DNA of 64,000 bases, taken from NCBI RefSeq assembly GCF_963678635.1, contig NC_087071.1:14920864-14984863 (forward strand), given 5' to 3'. This document shows, piece by piece, positions 23,573-34,322 of this stretch; within the stretch, counting starts at the first letter, position 1; every line of letters begins with the position of its first letter. The translations under genes and the position numbers were made by a program. Below the pieces are notes generated by a model, which saw only the letters and a program-made list of their open reading frames with translations, was not told the DNA's origin and did not search any database. The stretch is from Symsagittifera roscoffensis (taxonomy: Eukaryota; Xenacoelomorpha; Acoela; Convolutidae).

Positions 23573-25130
23573 AATAATTTTCCCCTTGTAGGATTTTTGG
23601 GACCAAGCAAATCTCCCAATTCTTGTTTGATTTTTTGAAAAGTCAATATAGTTGGGGCTAGTGTATTTTCTTGTGTAAATTGTTTAGTAGGAGAACAGAC
23701 TGATCAGATGAAGAGAAATGAGTGAAATCATTTTGAGATTAAATGAAGTTGGAAGTAAACAATATGAGTCATTCACTTAACCATAAAAGGAAATAAAACT
23801 ATAATTAGAAGTTCTGAGTGAAATTTCCAAGTATGGAAATCTGTAGGTGTTAGTGTTCCTATATAAATCCACAATTCTCAGCAAAAAAATCATTGTTCCA
23901 GATGGCTGCAGCTATGTGTCAAGCTCTTCCCAGCTTCTATTCAGATTACTGTCAAAATCACTATTTATTTCCATTTCCAGTGATTTTTACGAAAAATAAG
24001 TAGTACCCAATAGAATTTGTGTCTCTACCCACAATTCTTTTTGTTTTTTGGAAAATTGTAAGTTCCACATACTTCTGATTGGTTCGATCAAAATTTACAA
24101 CGATTGGGTAATTCTCATTTCACATACCAAATTATCGATTGTCTTTACACTTTGTACAAATACAGATTTTATTCGAAAGTTATTTCATCAATTGGCGAAG
24201 TTTTCAATCAACTTGACCGCGCTGTTCTTCTTAATTTGAAAAGAAAAGGAACAGAAAAAAACACCAAGTGTTGCAAAGAAAAGACTGCTACGGAAAAATA
24301 TTTCACTATTCATGTTCTAACCAGAAACTAGCTTCCACACAAACTATTGGTCCAGCTTTTCTAGAAAGAGTTCGTAAAGTACAAAACTCAAAATATGAAC
24401 ATGGTTTGTTTAAAATATTTGACTGTTTTTTGATGGTTATGAATTTTGAATTGGTGATTATGTCAATTTTTCAATAAAAATTTTTTGATAATCTATTTTT
24501 TCTCATATGTTTACGAAATTATCAAAATTTTCCGAAAAAAAACTCAACGTTGTCAGAAATTTTGCAAAAAGTTTTTCAAACAAATGAGAAAGATGTAATA
24601 TTTCTTTTGATTTTCAAGAAGTTGCAAAAAACGTTTCAATTTTTTTAACAAGTTGTAAAAAAGGTTTCAATTTTTTTGACAAAGTGCGAAAACTATCAAT
24701 TTTTTTGACAACATGCGAAAAGTGTTTCATTTTTTTTGACAAGATGCGAAAAGTGTTTCACTTTTTTCCTACAAATGCGAAAAGTTTTTCACTTTTTTCG
24801 ATAAAATGCGAAAAGTATTTTACTTTTTTCGATAAAATGCGAAAAGTGTTTCAATTTAACCTACAAATTGCTAAAAGTGTGTGAAATTTTATGCAAAACC
24901 CATTAGATAACTATTTACTTGTGTACAATTTTTCTAGTGTTTTTCCGAATATGTTTGCATAAATTAATCGAGTTTCTTAACAAAGTTCGGAGCTCTAAAT
25001 TAAGATCTAATTGTTTTCAATGGTTTACCTTGAACCTCTCATCTATTCTCATAATTAAAATGAAATTGAAGAAAATAATTATATACAGAAAACGAAGTCA
25101 ATACCAAACAACAATTATTTACAAAAACAT
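23573..25130. other. Polinton interior without a supported gene
   Basis: Holds scattered plus-strand frames at 24048-24239, 24104-24331 and 24268-24477. In particular, a YTLYKYRFYSKVISSIGEVF segment near 24150-24220 could be a decayed small gene, but I recognise nothing. The minisatellite at 24616-24884 lies here. No adenain-like protease motifs were found. Confidence 0.5.
24616..24884. repeat. Minisatellite, about nine units of 29-32 bp
   Basis: The unit reads approximately AAATGCGAAAAGTGTTTCAC followed by a T-run and GAC or GAT. The central units (about 24680-24860) are best preserved; the outer units are degenerate. One frame gives repeated MRKVFHFF-like peptides, but this is a by-product of the repeat and is not treated as a gene. 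Confidence 0.85.
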
Positions 25131-25628
25131 TTAATCAAAGAGTTGTCGAGCAGCAGAAGAGTTTTGGAGCTTCTCAATAGATCGCAGATCTGGACGCGGT
25201 TCCATTGCTGGTGGTTGTTGAGGAGCTGGAGACGTCATTGTTTCTGAGAAACCCTCATCTTCATCTATTGTGATGGGGTTTCCGGCTGATCCTGCTTCCT
25301 AGCACGGAAAGAGGAAGTCGTCGACTGGTTGAGCTACATATCTTGAGTCAGGAATCTCGGGGTAGTTCACTCCCACATGATCAGAAACTTCCTCCATCAT
25401 TTGCATTTCTTCAAGTTGGTTCTCTGTCATGGGTAATTGAGTCATATGAGGCTCATTGAAGTCGCTTCGCATCACTTCCACCGTATGCCAGACTTGGATT
25501 GGGATGTCCATTCGTGCCAGAAAAACTCCAGAGAGTGTTTCTCGCACTTGAATTTGTACTAGATCAGGCGAAAACTCTACAGAGTACATGAGATTGCTGT
25601 TTTGCACTGAGAAGATCATTTTGAGCAA
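25131..25628 (-). pseudogene. Polinton protein of unknown function, 165 codons with one TAG
   Basis: First gene of the leftward set, starting MLKMIFSVQNSNLMYSVEF. A compact N-terminal part (FSPDLVQIQVRETLSGVFLA) is followed by an acidic middle (ENQLEEMQMMEEVSDHVGV). After a single in-frame TAG (about 25300) comes a Pro/Glu-rich tail (TSPAPQQPPAMEPRPDLRS) ending at a TAA at 25131-25133. It has fewer breaks than most of its neighbours. Composition suggests a soluble structural or regulatory protein; no family recognised. Confidence 0.5.
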
Positions 25629-26519
25629 TAAACTGAATTAAAGAGCTGAGAGAGGGGTAGCTGACGGAAGATAAGTTGAAATTAAGGTATTTAGAGCTGA
25701 GAGAGGAGGTAGCTGACGGTAGTTAAGTTGCAAATAAAATGATTTTTAGTTAGGAAATAGGGTACCTCCAACTCGAATGTGTGGGTTTGACCAATCATAA
25801 TTGATTTTCTTTATTTGGATTGTAGTCGTGTTCAATCAGATTTCAGCTACTTTTTATGGCATTCTTGGATAAAAATTGTGTTCAATCGGAAAAAAAGCTC
25901 CATTTTGGGTTTGTCGTTTCCAATAAAAAAAACAATCATTTTTGTTCTAGTTATCGTATCCAATCAGAAGACTTTTTTAAGGACCTAAATCTTCCAAATA
26001 AGTAAAAACACACACAAAATCAATTGCAAAAATAAATGACCAAAAGTTGTTTGCAGTAAAAACAAGAAACATTGCTGATATAAGTAACAAAAGAAAGAAA
26101 ACTAATAAAATTAACATCTCTGCAATTTTTTTCATCAGGTTAATTGAGTTTTTTGTATGTAATCAATGAGAAATTGCTGATTTTTGAGCAGATAGTCAAG
26201 TTCTTTAATTTTTATCTAAGTTTGGGAGCATAACTCAAAGTTGACAAAATTTTCAAAGCAAACCTATGGAAATCTCATTCCAAACTGAATCAAGCAGGAT
26301 TTTGAATTTTGAAAATCCTTTAAAAAACGAAGGAATAAAGAGTTTTGCTGAGCAGTTTTTACAAATTTGGGAATTGGATCGGGGATAAAAAGAGTTTTTG
26401 ATGTATTATCGTACATCTTTTTCTTTAATTTCAAACTCTCGAGAATAAACAAAATTTCATTCCTTGTGAGGTGTAATTTAGCCGTAAGTGCTTGTCAACA
26501 TTTCCTGGTTGTTACTGAG
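25629..26519. promoter_or_regulatory. Probable divergent promoter region of the Polinton
   Basis: Separates the start of the leftward gene set (25628) from the start of polB (26520). It contains a tandem pair of 51-bp units beginning AGAGCTGAGAGAGG at 25642 and 25693. Four CAAT-type boxes (CCAATCA or TCAATCA/G) lie between 25790 and 25970. The minus-strand frame at 26264-26452 and the upstream in-frame extension of polB to 26367 are probably not coding. Regulatory role inferred from position and repeats. Confidence 0.4.
25642..25733. repeat. Tandem duplication of a 51-bp unit
   Basis: Two copies, starting at 25642 and 25693, sharing AGAGCTGAGAGAGG and TAGCTGACGG with a few substitutions. Placed just upstream of the first leftward gene. 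Confidence 0.85.
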
Positions 26520-29500
26520 ATGGAGAATGGGAGGCATAATTTATATAACTTTCAAATGTCAAAGTTAGATACCAAGATTATCAACGAGAAGCTTGAAGAA
26601 ATCTTCAACAAGCTGGATTCCATTACAAAAATCAAAATCACTCTTGGATTTGTTCTTCGTAATGTCACAACGGGAAAATATCGGTTTTACTACGCACACG
26701 AAAATAATACTATGTTCGAAAAATCTCATTTACTGTCTACGAAAGCGGATTTGATTGAAATCCTGGGAAAAGTTGAAAAATTTGATATCGTGGAGCAATG
26801 CATTCAAGAACGTCTGAACACAAAGTGGAGGTTCAAGTTGATCACAAAAGTCACCATTTTTGCTGCACTACTGAAAAACATCCCAATGGGATGTCCAGAC
26901 TCTGTCTTGCCTGAACCTTTACTACGACATAAGCAAGTAAACTGTCTTTTATCAGACAAAGATAAACAACCATACAAAGATCATCTTTGTCTTTTCCGTG
27001 CGTTAACATTGTATTCGCATGGTCATAGTAACCTCGATGCTCATACATCTCAGCTGTTTACAGAGTTTATATCAGAATCTGGATACGATCAGAAGAACTT
27101 TCATGGAGTGTCAATTGATGATTTATCTCTTGTAGAGGGAAAAGTTGAACGAAACATATTCATCTATGATTTTGATATTCAGGAAGAAGAATATGTCAGA
27201 GAGTTAGCCAGGCAAAGTATAAGAAAATTCGAGAAAAAAAAAACAGTCAAATTGCTAAGATTCAATAACCATATCATTCACACGAATGATATTTATTCCC
27301 TCTTCAAGTGTTTTTGATGTCCTAGCTGTGACTGTTTCTTCAACAGATCAGACAACTTCAACAGACATCTTCTAACGTGTAAAGATCGAGTGCGACACAT
27401 TTATCCAAAGAATAAAGACTTCGAGAAACGCTTTTTGAAAGGTTAGAAAGTTTCAATATCCCAGTTTCGAAAGACAGCACACTATTCAACAACCTAGCCA
27501 TTTTCTATTTTGAGTGAACTGAAAGCTACATAAACAACAACCTGGATTGGAAAACACGTTCCAATATCTGGATCAATATCTTCGAACCTGATAGATGAAC
27601 CAATTTTCTTTATAACAAGGATCCGCAAAAACTTATTATCGATTTTGTAATCAAACTCGAATTTTTGGCTGACAAAAATAAGCTCAAAACGAGAACTTAT
27701 TTTCAAGATGTTGAAAAAGTAGTGAATGAGCGGATGTCGAAAATTTTCCAAGAGTTGAATGAAAGATGTCGAAATCATTCAACTGAAAATTTTGAATATG
27801 AAGACGATTGTACAGAAGATACAGAGGAAATTGATATGTCATCTCAGTTTTTGAGAATGTAGAAAAATCAGCTGATTGATTTGAAACAAAATCTGGAGAG
27901 GTATGGTAACACGTTATCTGTATTTGGGTTTATCAATGAAAGATAAGACCTGAACTTGATCAAGAGCAATCTGATTCCCTACTTAATCAATGATAAAGAA
28001 GCTGAACCTATGGTTATCAAAAAGGCTAACGATTTCATATCCTTCAAGTTTGGAGACATTCAATTTCTCGACATCATGAAATTTTTGGGTGGAGCAACAT
28101 CTCTAGACTCTTTTCTTAAAGCCTACAAAGCAAGTGAGACAAAAGAGTTTTTCCCTTATGAGTGGTTTGACACTGTGGACAAGCTCGAGAATGAAGAATT
28201 ACCTCCATACGAAGCCTTTTTCAGTAAACTGAGAAATAACAACCCTCTTGATAAAGACTTTAAGGATTATCAAAAGTTGAGGTCAAGTGATTTGATGAGC
28301 AACAAGCACTAAAGAAACTTCAAATCAAGTCTTTACCTGCATCTGGATTGGATAATTACAAATATTTACAGGAGGTTTGGCAGAAACTTGAAGATGACTA
28401 CATTTAAAGATTTTTTGCAGTGATACAACAACAAAGATGTTGTTCCAACCCTTGAAGCAATGCAAAAAATGGATCAGTCTCATCATCAGAAAGAAATTAA
28501 TATGTTAAAACGTGGATGTACTCTTCCAAAACTGGCAAATACTTGTCTGTACAAATCAACCAATGGAAAATTCTACCCTTTTTGCGAAAGTGATAGATTT
28601 GTGCGAGAAAAATAGAGAGGATAAGACGGGCCGGCCCTCAATTGTGCTTACGCGAAAAGCTGTTGTGGATGAAACCTTTATCAGGTATTCATCAAATGTT
28701 TGTAAATCAATTGTTGGAATTGATGCGAGCCAGCTCTATCCCTATTCAATGTGTCAAGACATGCCAACAAGATTGTACACAAGATGGGAGCTGATTCCGA
28801 TATGCAAAAAGTCAAGGCTAGACATAACCGATCTCGAAATTTTGAGAACATGGTCATGTCTTACTACCAAGAAACCAGACCAGAATGCAGAATTGAGAGC
28901 TTCCACACATTTGAAAATCAAAAAAAAAAATGACTGTTTCAATGTTGATGGATATTGCGATCACTCCAATAAATTGTTTGAAGCAATTGGATGCTATTAT
29001 CATTTCTGTCCTTGCCAGGAGACTCGTCCCTCACTTAGCGATGAAGATATTGAGAGAGGAAACAAAAGGAGAGAGATGGATGAATTGAGACGTGAGTATA
29101 TTCGCAAAAAAGGATACAAAATTGAAGAGATGTGGGAATGTGACTGGTGGCACAACTTCAAAACGAACGAAAAAACAAAAAAAATCATATTCGATCCTGT
29201 TTCCCTACAAAAGACCTCTCTCTACTGACTCTTTATTGAAAAAAAATAGGAGATCTCTTTATGGCTATATTCACGGTGACTTAGTTGTTCCAGACAAACT
29301 GAAAGCAAAATTTTAAAACTTCCCTCCAATTTTCAAAAACACTGAAGTTGGAAGAAATGTGACATTGGGGAATATACGCAAAATTATGCCATTGAAAATG
29401 ATCTTCTTAAACATTCCCAGCGAATGCTAATATCTAGCTTTAAACTAGAAAATGGTTCCATCGTTACTCTTCTTTTCAATTTCTACATGGAACTTGGCTT

Positions 29501-30425
29501 ACAGTCTACAAAAGTTTACCGATTTATACCGTATCTCCCTCGAAAGTGCTTCAAAAAATTTGTTCAGTCGGTTGTTGATGCTAGAAGGGAAGGAGACGAG
29601 AACCCTTTATCCGGTGTTGTTGCAGAGACTATGAAGCTTTTGGGTAATTCATCCTACGGTTACCAGATAATGGACAGATCGAAACATACGATCACAAAGT
29701 ATTTGAATGATGAGAAAACACACTAAGCCATTAATGAACCACTTTTCAAACGATTGAACACCGTTCAGAAAGACTTGTACGAGATTGAGTTACTAAATTC
29801 AACAATTGGGCACAAAGAACCAATAACAGTCGGATTTTTGATTCTGCAGTACGCAAAGCTGAGAATGCTTGCGCTTTATTACAATTTTTTCGACAAAATT
29901 TGTGATGTCGATAAGTTTGAAGAATTAGAAATGGACACGGAGTTGCTATATTTAATTCTTGCTGAGGAAAATTTGTATAATTGTATTCGTCCGAAGAAAA
30001 AAGGTTACTGGGAAAAATCGAGAGAAAAAGATTGCAGAGATTCATTCAGAGCAGATTCAAAATAGATTTTTTTCCACGAACATTGAAGCACAGTAAACGA
30101 GAGCCTGGTCTGTTGAAAAAAGAATTTAGGTGTACGGAGATGCTATGTTTATGCAGCAAGATTTATTGTTGCTATGACAGCAAATCAGACAAGAAGAAAC
30201 AAAGGATTGATAAAAGATTTCTAGAGGAATCCGGTGATGAACCTATAGAAAAATACAGGAAAGTACTCAGCGAAGCAATCAACTTGACTTCAACAAACAG
30301 AGGGTTTAGAACCATTAATCATATGGTTGCTACATACGAGCAAACAAAGAAGGGATTGAGCAATTTTTACCCTAAAAGATAAGTTCAGGACGACGGAATA
30401 CACACAAAACCCTTGAACTTGTAAA
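26520..30425 (+). pseudogene. Polinton protein-primed DNA polymerase B, heavily interrupted
   Basis: The replicase that would copy the element from a terminal protein. The start is taken at ATG 26520 (MENGRHNLYNFQ). The N-terminal region contains IPMGCPDSVLPEPLL and PYKDHLCLFRAL. A CCHC finger (CPSCDCFFNRSDNFNRHLLTC pattern, 27320-27383) follows. In the exonuclease domain the ExoI motif reads AIFYFE with the catalytic Asp lost (27494-27514), ExoII is hit by a stop, and the ExoIII region YEWFD is kept. In the polymerase domain motif A is GIDASQLYPYSM (28717-28750), motif B is KLLGNSSYGYQ (about 29637-29665), and motif C is MDTELLY instead of DTDS (about 29930-29950). The C-terminal FYPKR is followed by a TAA and then VQDDGIHTKPLNL. 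At least eight stops or frame changes. Confidence 0.93.
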
Positions 30426-30639
30426 TAACTGATAGTGTAATAGCATTCAATTCAGTATTGATTAACTAACTATAAACCTGTGGTAAAATGATTATACGAA
30501 GCAGTGATTTACATAATTCATCTTTTGAATATAACTTTTTTTTCAAAAAACATGATTTTTTTCTCGAAGTTTCGTTAGGTTTCAGTATAGTTTTAGATAG
30601 TTTTCTCGTTGAATCAAACCTATAAAACAAAAATCAAAA
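30426..30639. other. Polinton right subterminal region, no gene
   Basis: AT-rich stretch between the end of polB and the recognisable right inverted repeat. Nothing recognised. Confidence 0.5.
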
Positions 30640-30957
30640 CACCTAAACCGTAGAAGCTAGCTAAGAAACCCAAGTATCGGCAAAATCGAGCTCCAAAATC
30701 TCGGGTACCTAAATGTTTTCAAAACTTACCATCTTACGATCTGAAAATTACGTAGATTTTTGCGAACGAGATTTTTGCGAAAAAAAACTAGACACTTCTA
30801 CACAAAATCCAAAAAACTTTCGTTTTCTTACCATTATCGTACCATCACACAAACCATAAAACCTTATAGCTGAGTGACCGGATGATATATTCCCTATCTT
30901 AAAATATGGAGGTCATACACAACCCCCCCCCCCACTTCTCCTCACTCTTCTACTACT
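30640..30957 (-). repeat. Polinton right terminal inverted repeat
   Basis: Its reverse complement begins AGTAGTAGAAGAGTGAGG, followed by a G-run (C-run on the plus strand at 30923-30933), and matches the left end in blocks as far as about 30640. Shorter than the left arm because two segments are missing. Confidence 0.78.
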
Positions 30958-30963
30958 TGTCAT
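30958..30963. repeat. Polinton target-site duplication, right copy (TGTCAT)
   Basis: Immediately outside the ACT terminus and one base different from TGTGAT at 14941. Removing the Polinton and one copy brings the two gag halves together in the right order and orientation. Confidence 0.75.
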
Positions 30964-31829
30964 GCTCTTTTTTATAGCTATTTTTTGTAATTGAGGTGTT
31001 GGAGTCATCATTAAAATTTCTGTCTTTTTTTGTGTTTTTATAATCATGCGTATTAAGGGAATATGCTTTTCTTACTAATGTTTCAATTCTCACTGCAAGT
31101 TGTTTAATTGTTTCATTTGGGAGTCTACAAACTTCATTGCAAAAGACTCTATGAAGTAGTTTTTTTCAGAGTCGAAGAGTTTTGAAAATTCTTGTGCGAA
31201 TCTTTTCCAATCTGATTCAATATCTGTAGTTCAAACTTAAAACCAATTTAGGGCTGCGCCATCAAGTGTGGTTTGCTTTAGAGCTGTGCGTCTAAATATC
31301 AAATTTTGATGAAGCAGTGTATTTACTGGTTCAAGTCCTATATTTAAAATCAAATTTGCTGTGACTGCAATTAAATAATCTTCTACCGAGTACTCGGGAT
31401 CTGTTCCTGTGAACACGATTAGTGGCTTATTTGAAGATATAGAGGATCCACCCATAAGGTATGGATTCATAGTCATTTGCAGTGATTCTGCGGCATTTGG
31501 TATTTGAGAAACATTTGTAAGCTGAGTTTTTGTTATTTCGTTTTGTTGTAAGTAATATGGTATCGGATTTCATTTTGCATATGAGTTGGTTGGTAATTTT
31601 GTGTGTTTACTGGGTTTTGTGATTGAAAATTCATATTGTGTGACCTTGGGTTATGTCTTGTTTGTCGTATTTGTTCGTTCTGTGGCAATTGGTTCAAAAA
31701 GATTGAGCTGATAGAAAGGATCTGGTTGATCAATGTTCCAGTTTGTGTATTGTTGATTTGTGTTGAATCGTTGTTAACTTTGATTATAGCATGCTTCACC
31801 TTCTGAAAAATGTGGTTGATTTCTAGCAT
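30964..31829 (-). pseudogene. gypsy-1 gag N-terminal half
   Basis: Minus-strand start MLEINHIFQKVKHAIIKV (31829), then a Gln/Asn-rich N-terminus. A capsid part follows with MTMNPYLMGGSSIS, FTGTDPEYSVEDYL and LDGAALNWF (31237-31476), a pattern typical of Ty3/gypsy gag capsid. Further matches, in shifting frames, run down to 30964, where the Polinton begins. Gag would form the cytoplasmic particle in which reverse transcription occurs. Stops and frameshifts, including one near 31236, show it is dead. The missing half is at 12728-14940. Confidence 0.75.
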
Positions 31830-34322
31830 GGTATTTATTTGTAACGTTTTTATTTTGTTGAAAAATTGGATAACTTTTGCTATGGTCTTGTGTAGTTATG
31901 ATTTTACATATTACCTTTGTCAAGGATGTGCCATTTTATCTTTAAAAGTGAATTCTCGTGCACATGGACTATTTCTTTTTTCGAATAAATTTACAATTAA
32001 GATGTGACAAAATTGTACTTGTCCTCCGGTGGGATCAACTTGTGGATGTATAAGAAATGGGAGTATCGAAATATCATCGAAATTTTTGTTGTACTAGATC
32101 ACGTTTAAATTGTAAAACTGTTAGTGTGTAGCATTCAAAATGTAATATTGGTTAATTCCAATTAAATGGACGTATTGGTTTGTTGATAAATGACTTTTTA
32201 TTTTGCATTTTTCTTTTATTGATGATGGTGATGTGGCTTCTGAGTCAAAAAATTTGGTCGTCACTTGGTTTATTTGTTTAGCTTAAGCTTAAGTGTTTTA
32301 GCCTGGGTCATCTAAGAGTAAGGGATCAAGTGAAGGATGAGTAACCGAAGTTCTTCGTTGTTTATCCTAATTAAAATGGTCAAAATCTTCAAAAATTCTA
32401 TTGGTCCTGGGTCGTTGATAAGGGTTGGATAGTGAATTGACGTTTGAGGTCGTTAGACACTTAAGAAATGTGGGAGGGGGAGAACATAATAGTTCTATTT
32501 GTTCGAAGGAAAGCCTCAATGAACATATTTTAAAGAAATTTAATTTAATTGACCTTAAGGATCCAAGGGAAGACTTGATGATCTGTTATTTAAATTAAGA
32601 TAACTTAAGTGAAAACAAGGATAAGCCTTGATAAGTTTAAAGATAAAATTTAAGTTGAAAAGGGTTTAAGGTTAGAGTTTAGATAATGTTAGTTTCTTGA
32701 AGTTTGCTGTTATTTTTTAGTGATGAAGCTGGGAGGAAGGAACGATGTATACAAATTAATAAAACTAACAATTATGTATTATACTAACTAATTTTTGTAT
32801 TTTTTTTTCAATATATATTTTTATTTAAAATGTTTTAATTTACTGCAGATTTTGGGGGAGAACGACTTGTGTTGTTTTTATCAGTCGTTATTTTATAAAT
32901 AGCAGGTTTAGCACCCTTAAGGCTACTGAAGGTTTTCTTCAAATTTCATGTTAGCAAATGAAAATTTAAATTTACTGCGGAAAGGATTCTAAATACGTAG
33001 GTTTTTCCGGTTTCCGTCGTACTATCAGGAAATCAATCGGTAGATTTCTTCTTAGTCGTAGATCGTGCCTTGTACTTGGTCTTCTTGCAATACCTGGTGT
33101 TTCTCGTTTTGCTAGGAAAATTGAAGGAGAAATTGAGTCGTAGAGACATTTATAATTGTCTAATTCTAAAATCTATTTTTTTTCGAAATCTGAAGTTGTT
33201 AAGGTTTTGTTCGAGACTTTTGGTCGCACCGGATGAGTTATATCCCATTGACTATACTCATATAGTAATTTCAGATAAAGTACACCGTCTGCACGTCACG
33301 CTATCTCATTTTCGGCCGGATAGATTCGTGCAACTACTTAGTCTAATGCCGATCTTGGTCTCACTCCTAGTCTCAATAGATCTAGTGTATACTGGTTTAT
33401 GCGAGTTAGTTTCCAGAAGGAGAACAACTGTATTCTAAGTTTAACGCAAATTGCTCTGGTGCTGAAACTAAAAGCAGTTTCAGCACTTACAAATAAGTGT
33501 AAATTTTAGAGATGAAATATGATTGGTTAGTTAGGAATATTTTATAGAAATAGAGAATCAATTTTATAACCAATTATAAATTCCAGTTTAGAACTGGTTC
33601 CAATACGGCGTCATGCTACCATAATTTCATCATTTCAAATTTGACCAATAAATTTTAAGCTGCGAACAACTTACAGAAATTGTTGTAATTGGTACCAATC
33701 TTCGGAGCATGACATATATAGTCTAGCTCAGCGCAAACCTAAGACTTGATCTCTCGCGAAAGAACAAACAAATTCCACTCTGATAACGAGTAGTGACAAT
33801 CCAAACGATCGTCAGATATGTTAAGACTAGCGAACTGTGGAAATCTCTTACAAGATAAACGTTTGAGAGAAAATTTATTATATGATGGCAATATGATTTA
33901 TCAAGAAAAAACTCTGGGTTAAAAAAAAAACTGTGACATAATCAGTTCAGCATAAGTAAAAAATTATTGGACCAAGTGAACATCAATCAATTTAGGAGGG
34001 AGATAGTTCACTTGGTAAAAAGTAACATTTTTCAACATATTACATTCCAGCCTTTCCGCTTGAGTTTGTCATTTATTTTATGAGAGGGGGGACGGTAAAG
34101 ATATTGTTCACATGGAGCCAAAATATCCAGAAGATAACTCGAAACTATTTATAATTGGATACAAAATTCTGTCTGGATAAAAAACGAGTTTCCACGGGTG
34201 TGGATAAATATAAAGTTTTTGTTAATCGCAAACCTGTTTAACCGGTTACCATTTTTTATGAACTTCATTTTTAACCTGAAAAATTTATCCTAGGCGTATT
34301 GTAGATCTAGAAAATGCTTGCC
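31830..34322. other. Probable 5' leader and 5' LTR area of gypsy-1, not delimited; otherwise unexplained
   Basis: On the minus strand this is upstream of gag, so the leader and 5' LTR of gypsy-1 should lie here. Without the other LTR (left of the window) I cannot set its borders, and I saw no clear primer binding site. A 122-codon plus-strand frame at 33070-33438 has no recognisable motif. At 33610-33710 an inverted GTCATGCT / AGCATGAC pair is followed by TATATA (about 33714), which looks like a promoter fragment. Confidence 0.4.

Larger units (their letters stand above)
14947..30957. mobile_element. Polinton/Maverick (16.0 kb), decayed, inserted in gypsy-1 gag
   Basis: Defined by AGT...ACT termini, imperfect terminal inverted repeats, and a 6-bp target duplication that sits in one gag gene whose two halves flank it. 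It encodes the Polinton core set in recognisable form: protein-primed DNA polymerase B, retroviral-like integrase, HerA/FtsK-type packaging ATPase, double-jelly-roll major capsid protein and penton protein. Also present are a pVII-like basic protein, a small membrane protein and unknowns. PolB is on the plus strand at the right; all other recognised genes are on the minus strand. Length and gene order are typical. All recognised genes have stops or frameshifts, so it is a fossil. I could not find the adenain-like protease. Confidence 0.9.

Noticed and set aside
24616-24884. CRISPR-like array
   Set aside because: Direct tandem units without unique spacers, in animal DNA.
25131-25300. Treating the in-frame TAG as programmed readthrough
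   Set aside because: The surrounding Polinton genes all carry random stops, so decay is the simpler explanation.
33070-33438. 122-codon plus-strand gene
   Set aside because: No motif, no splice or promoter support, within a region expected to be retroelement leader.
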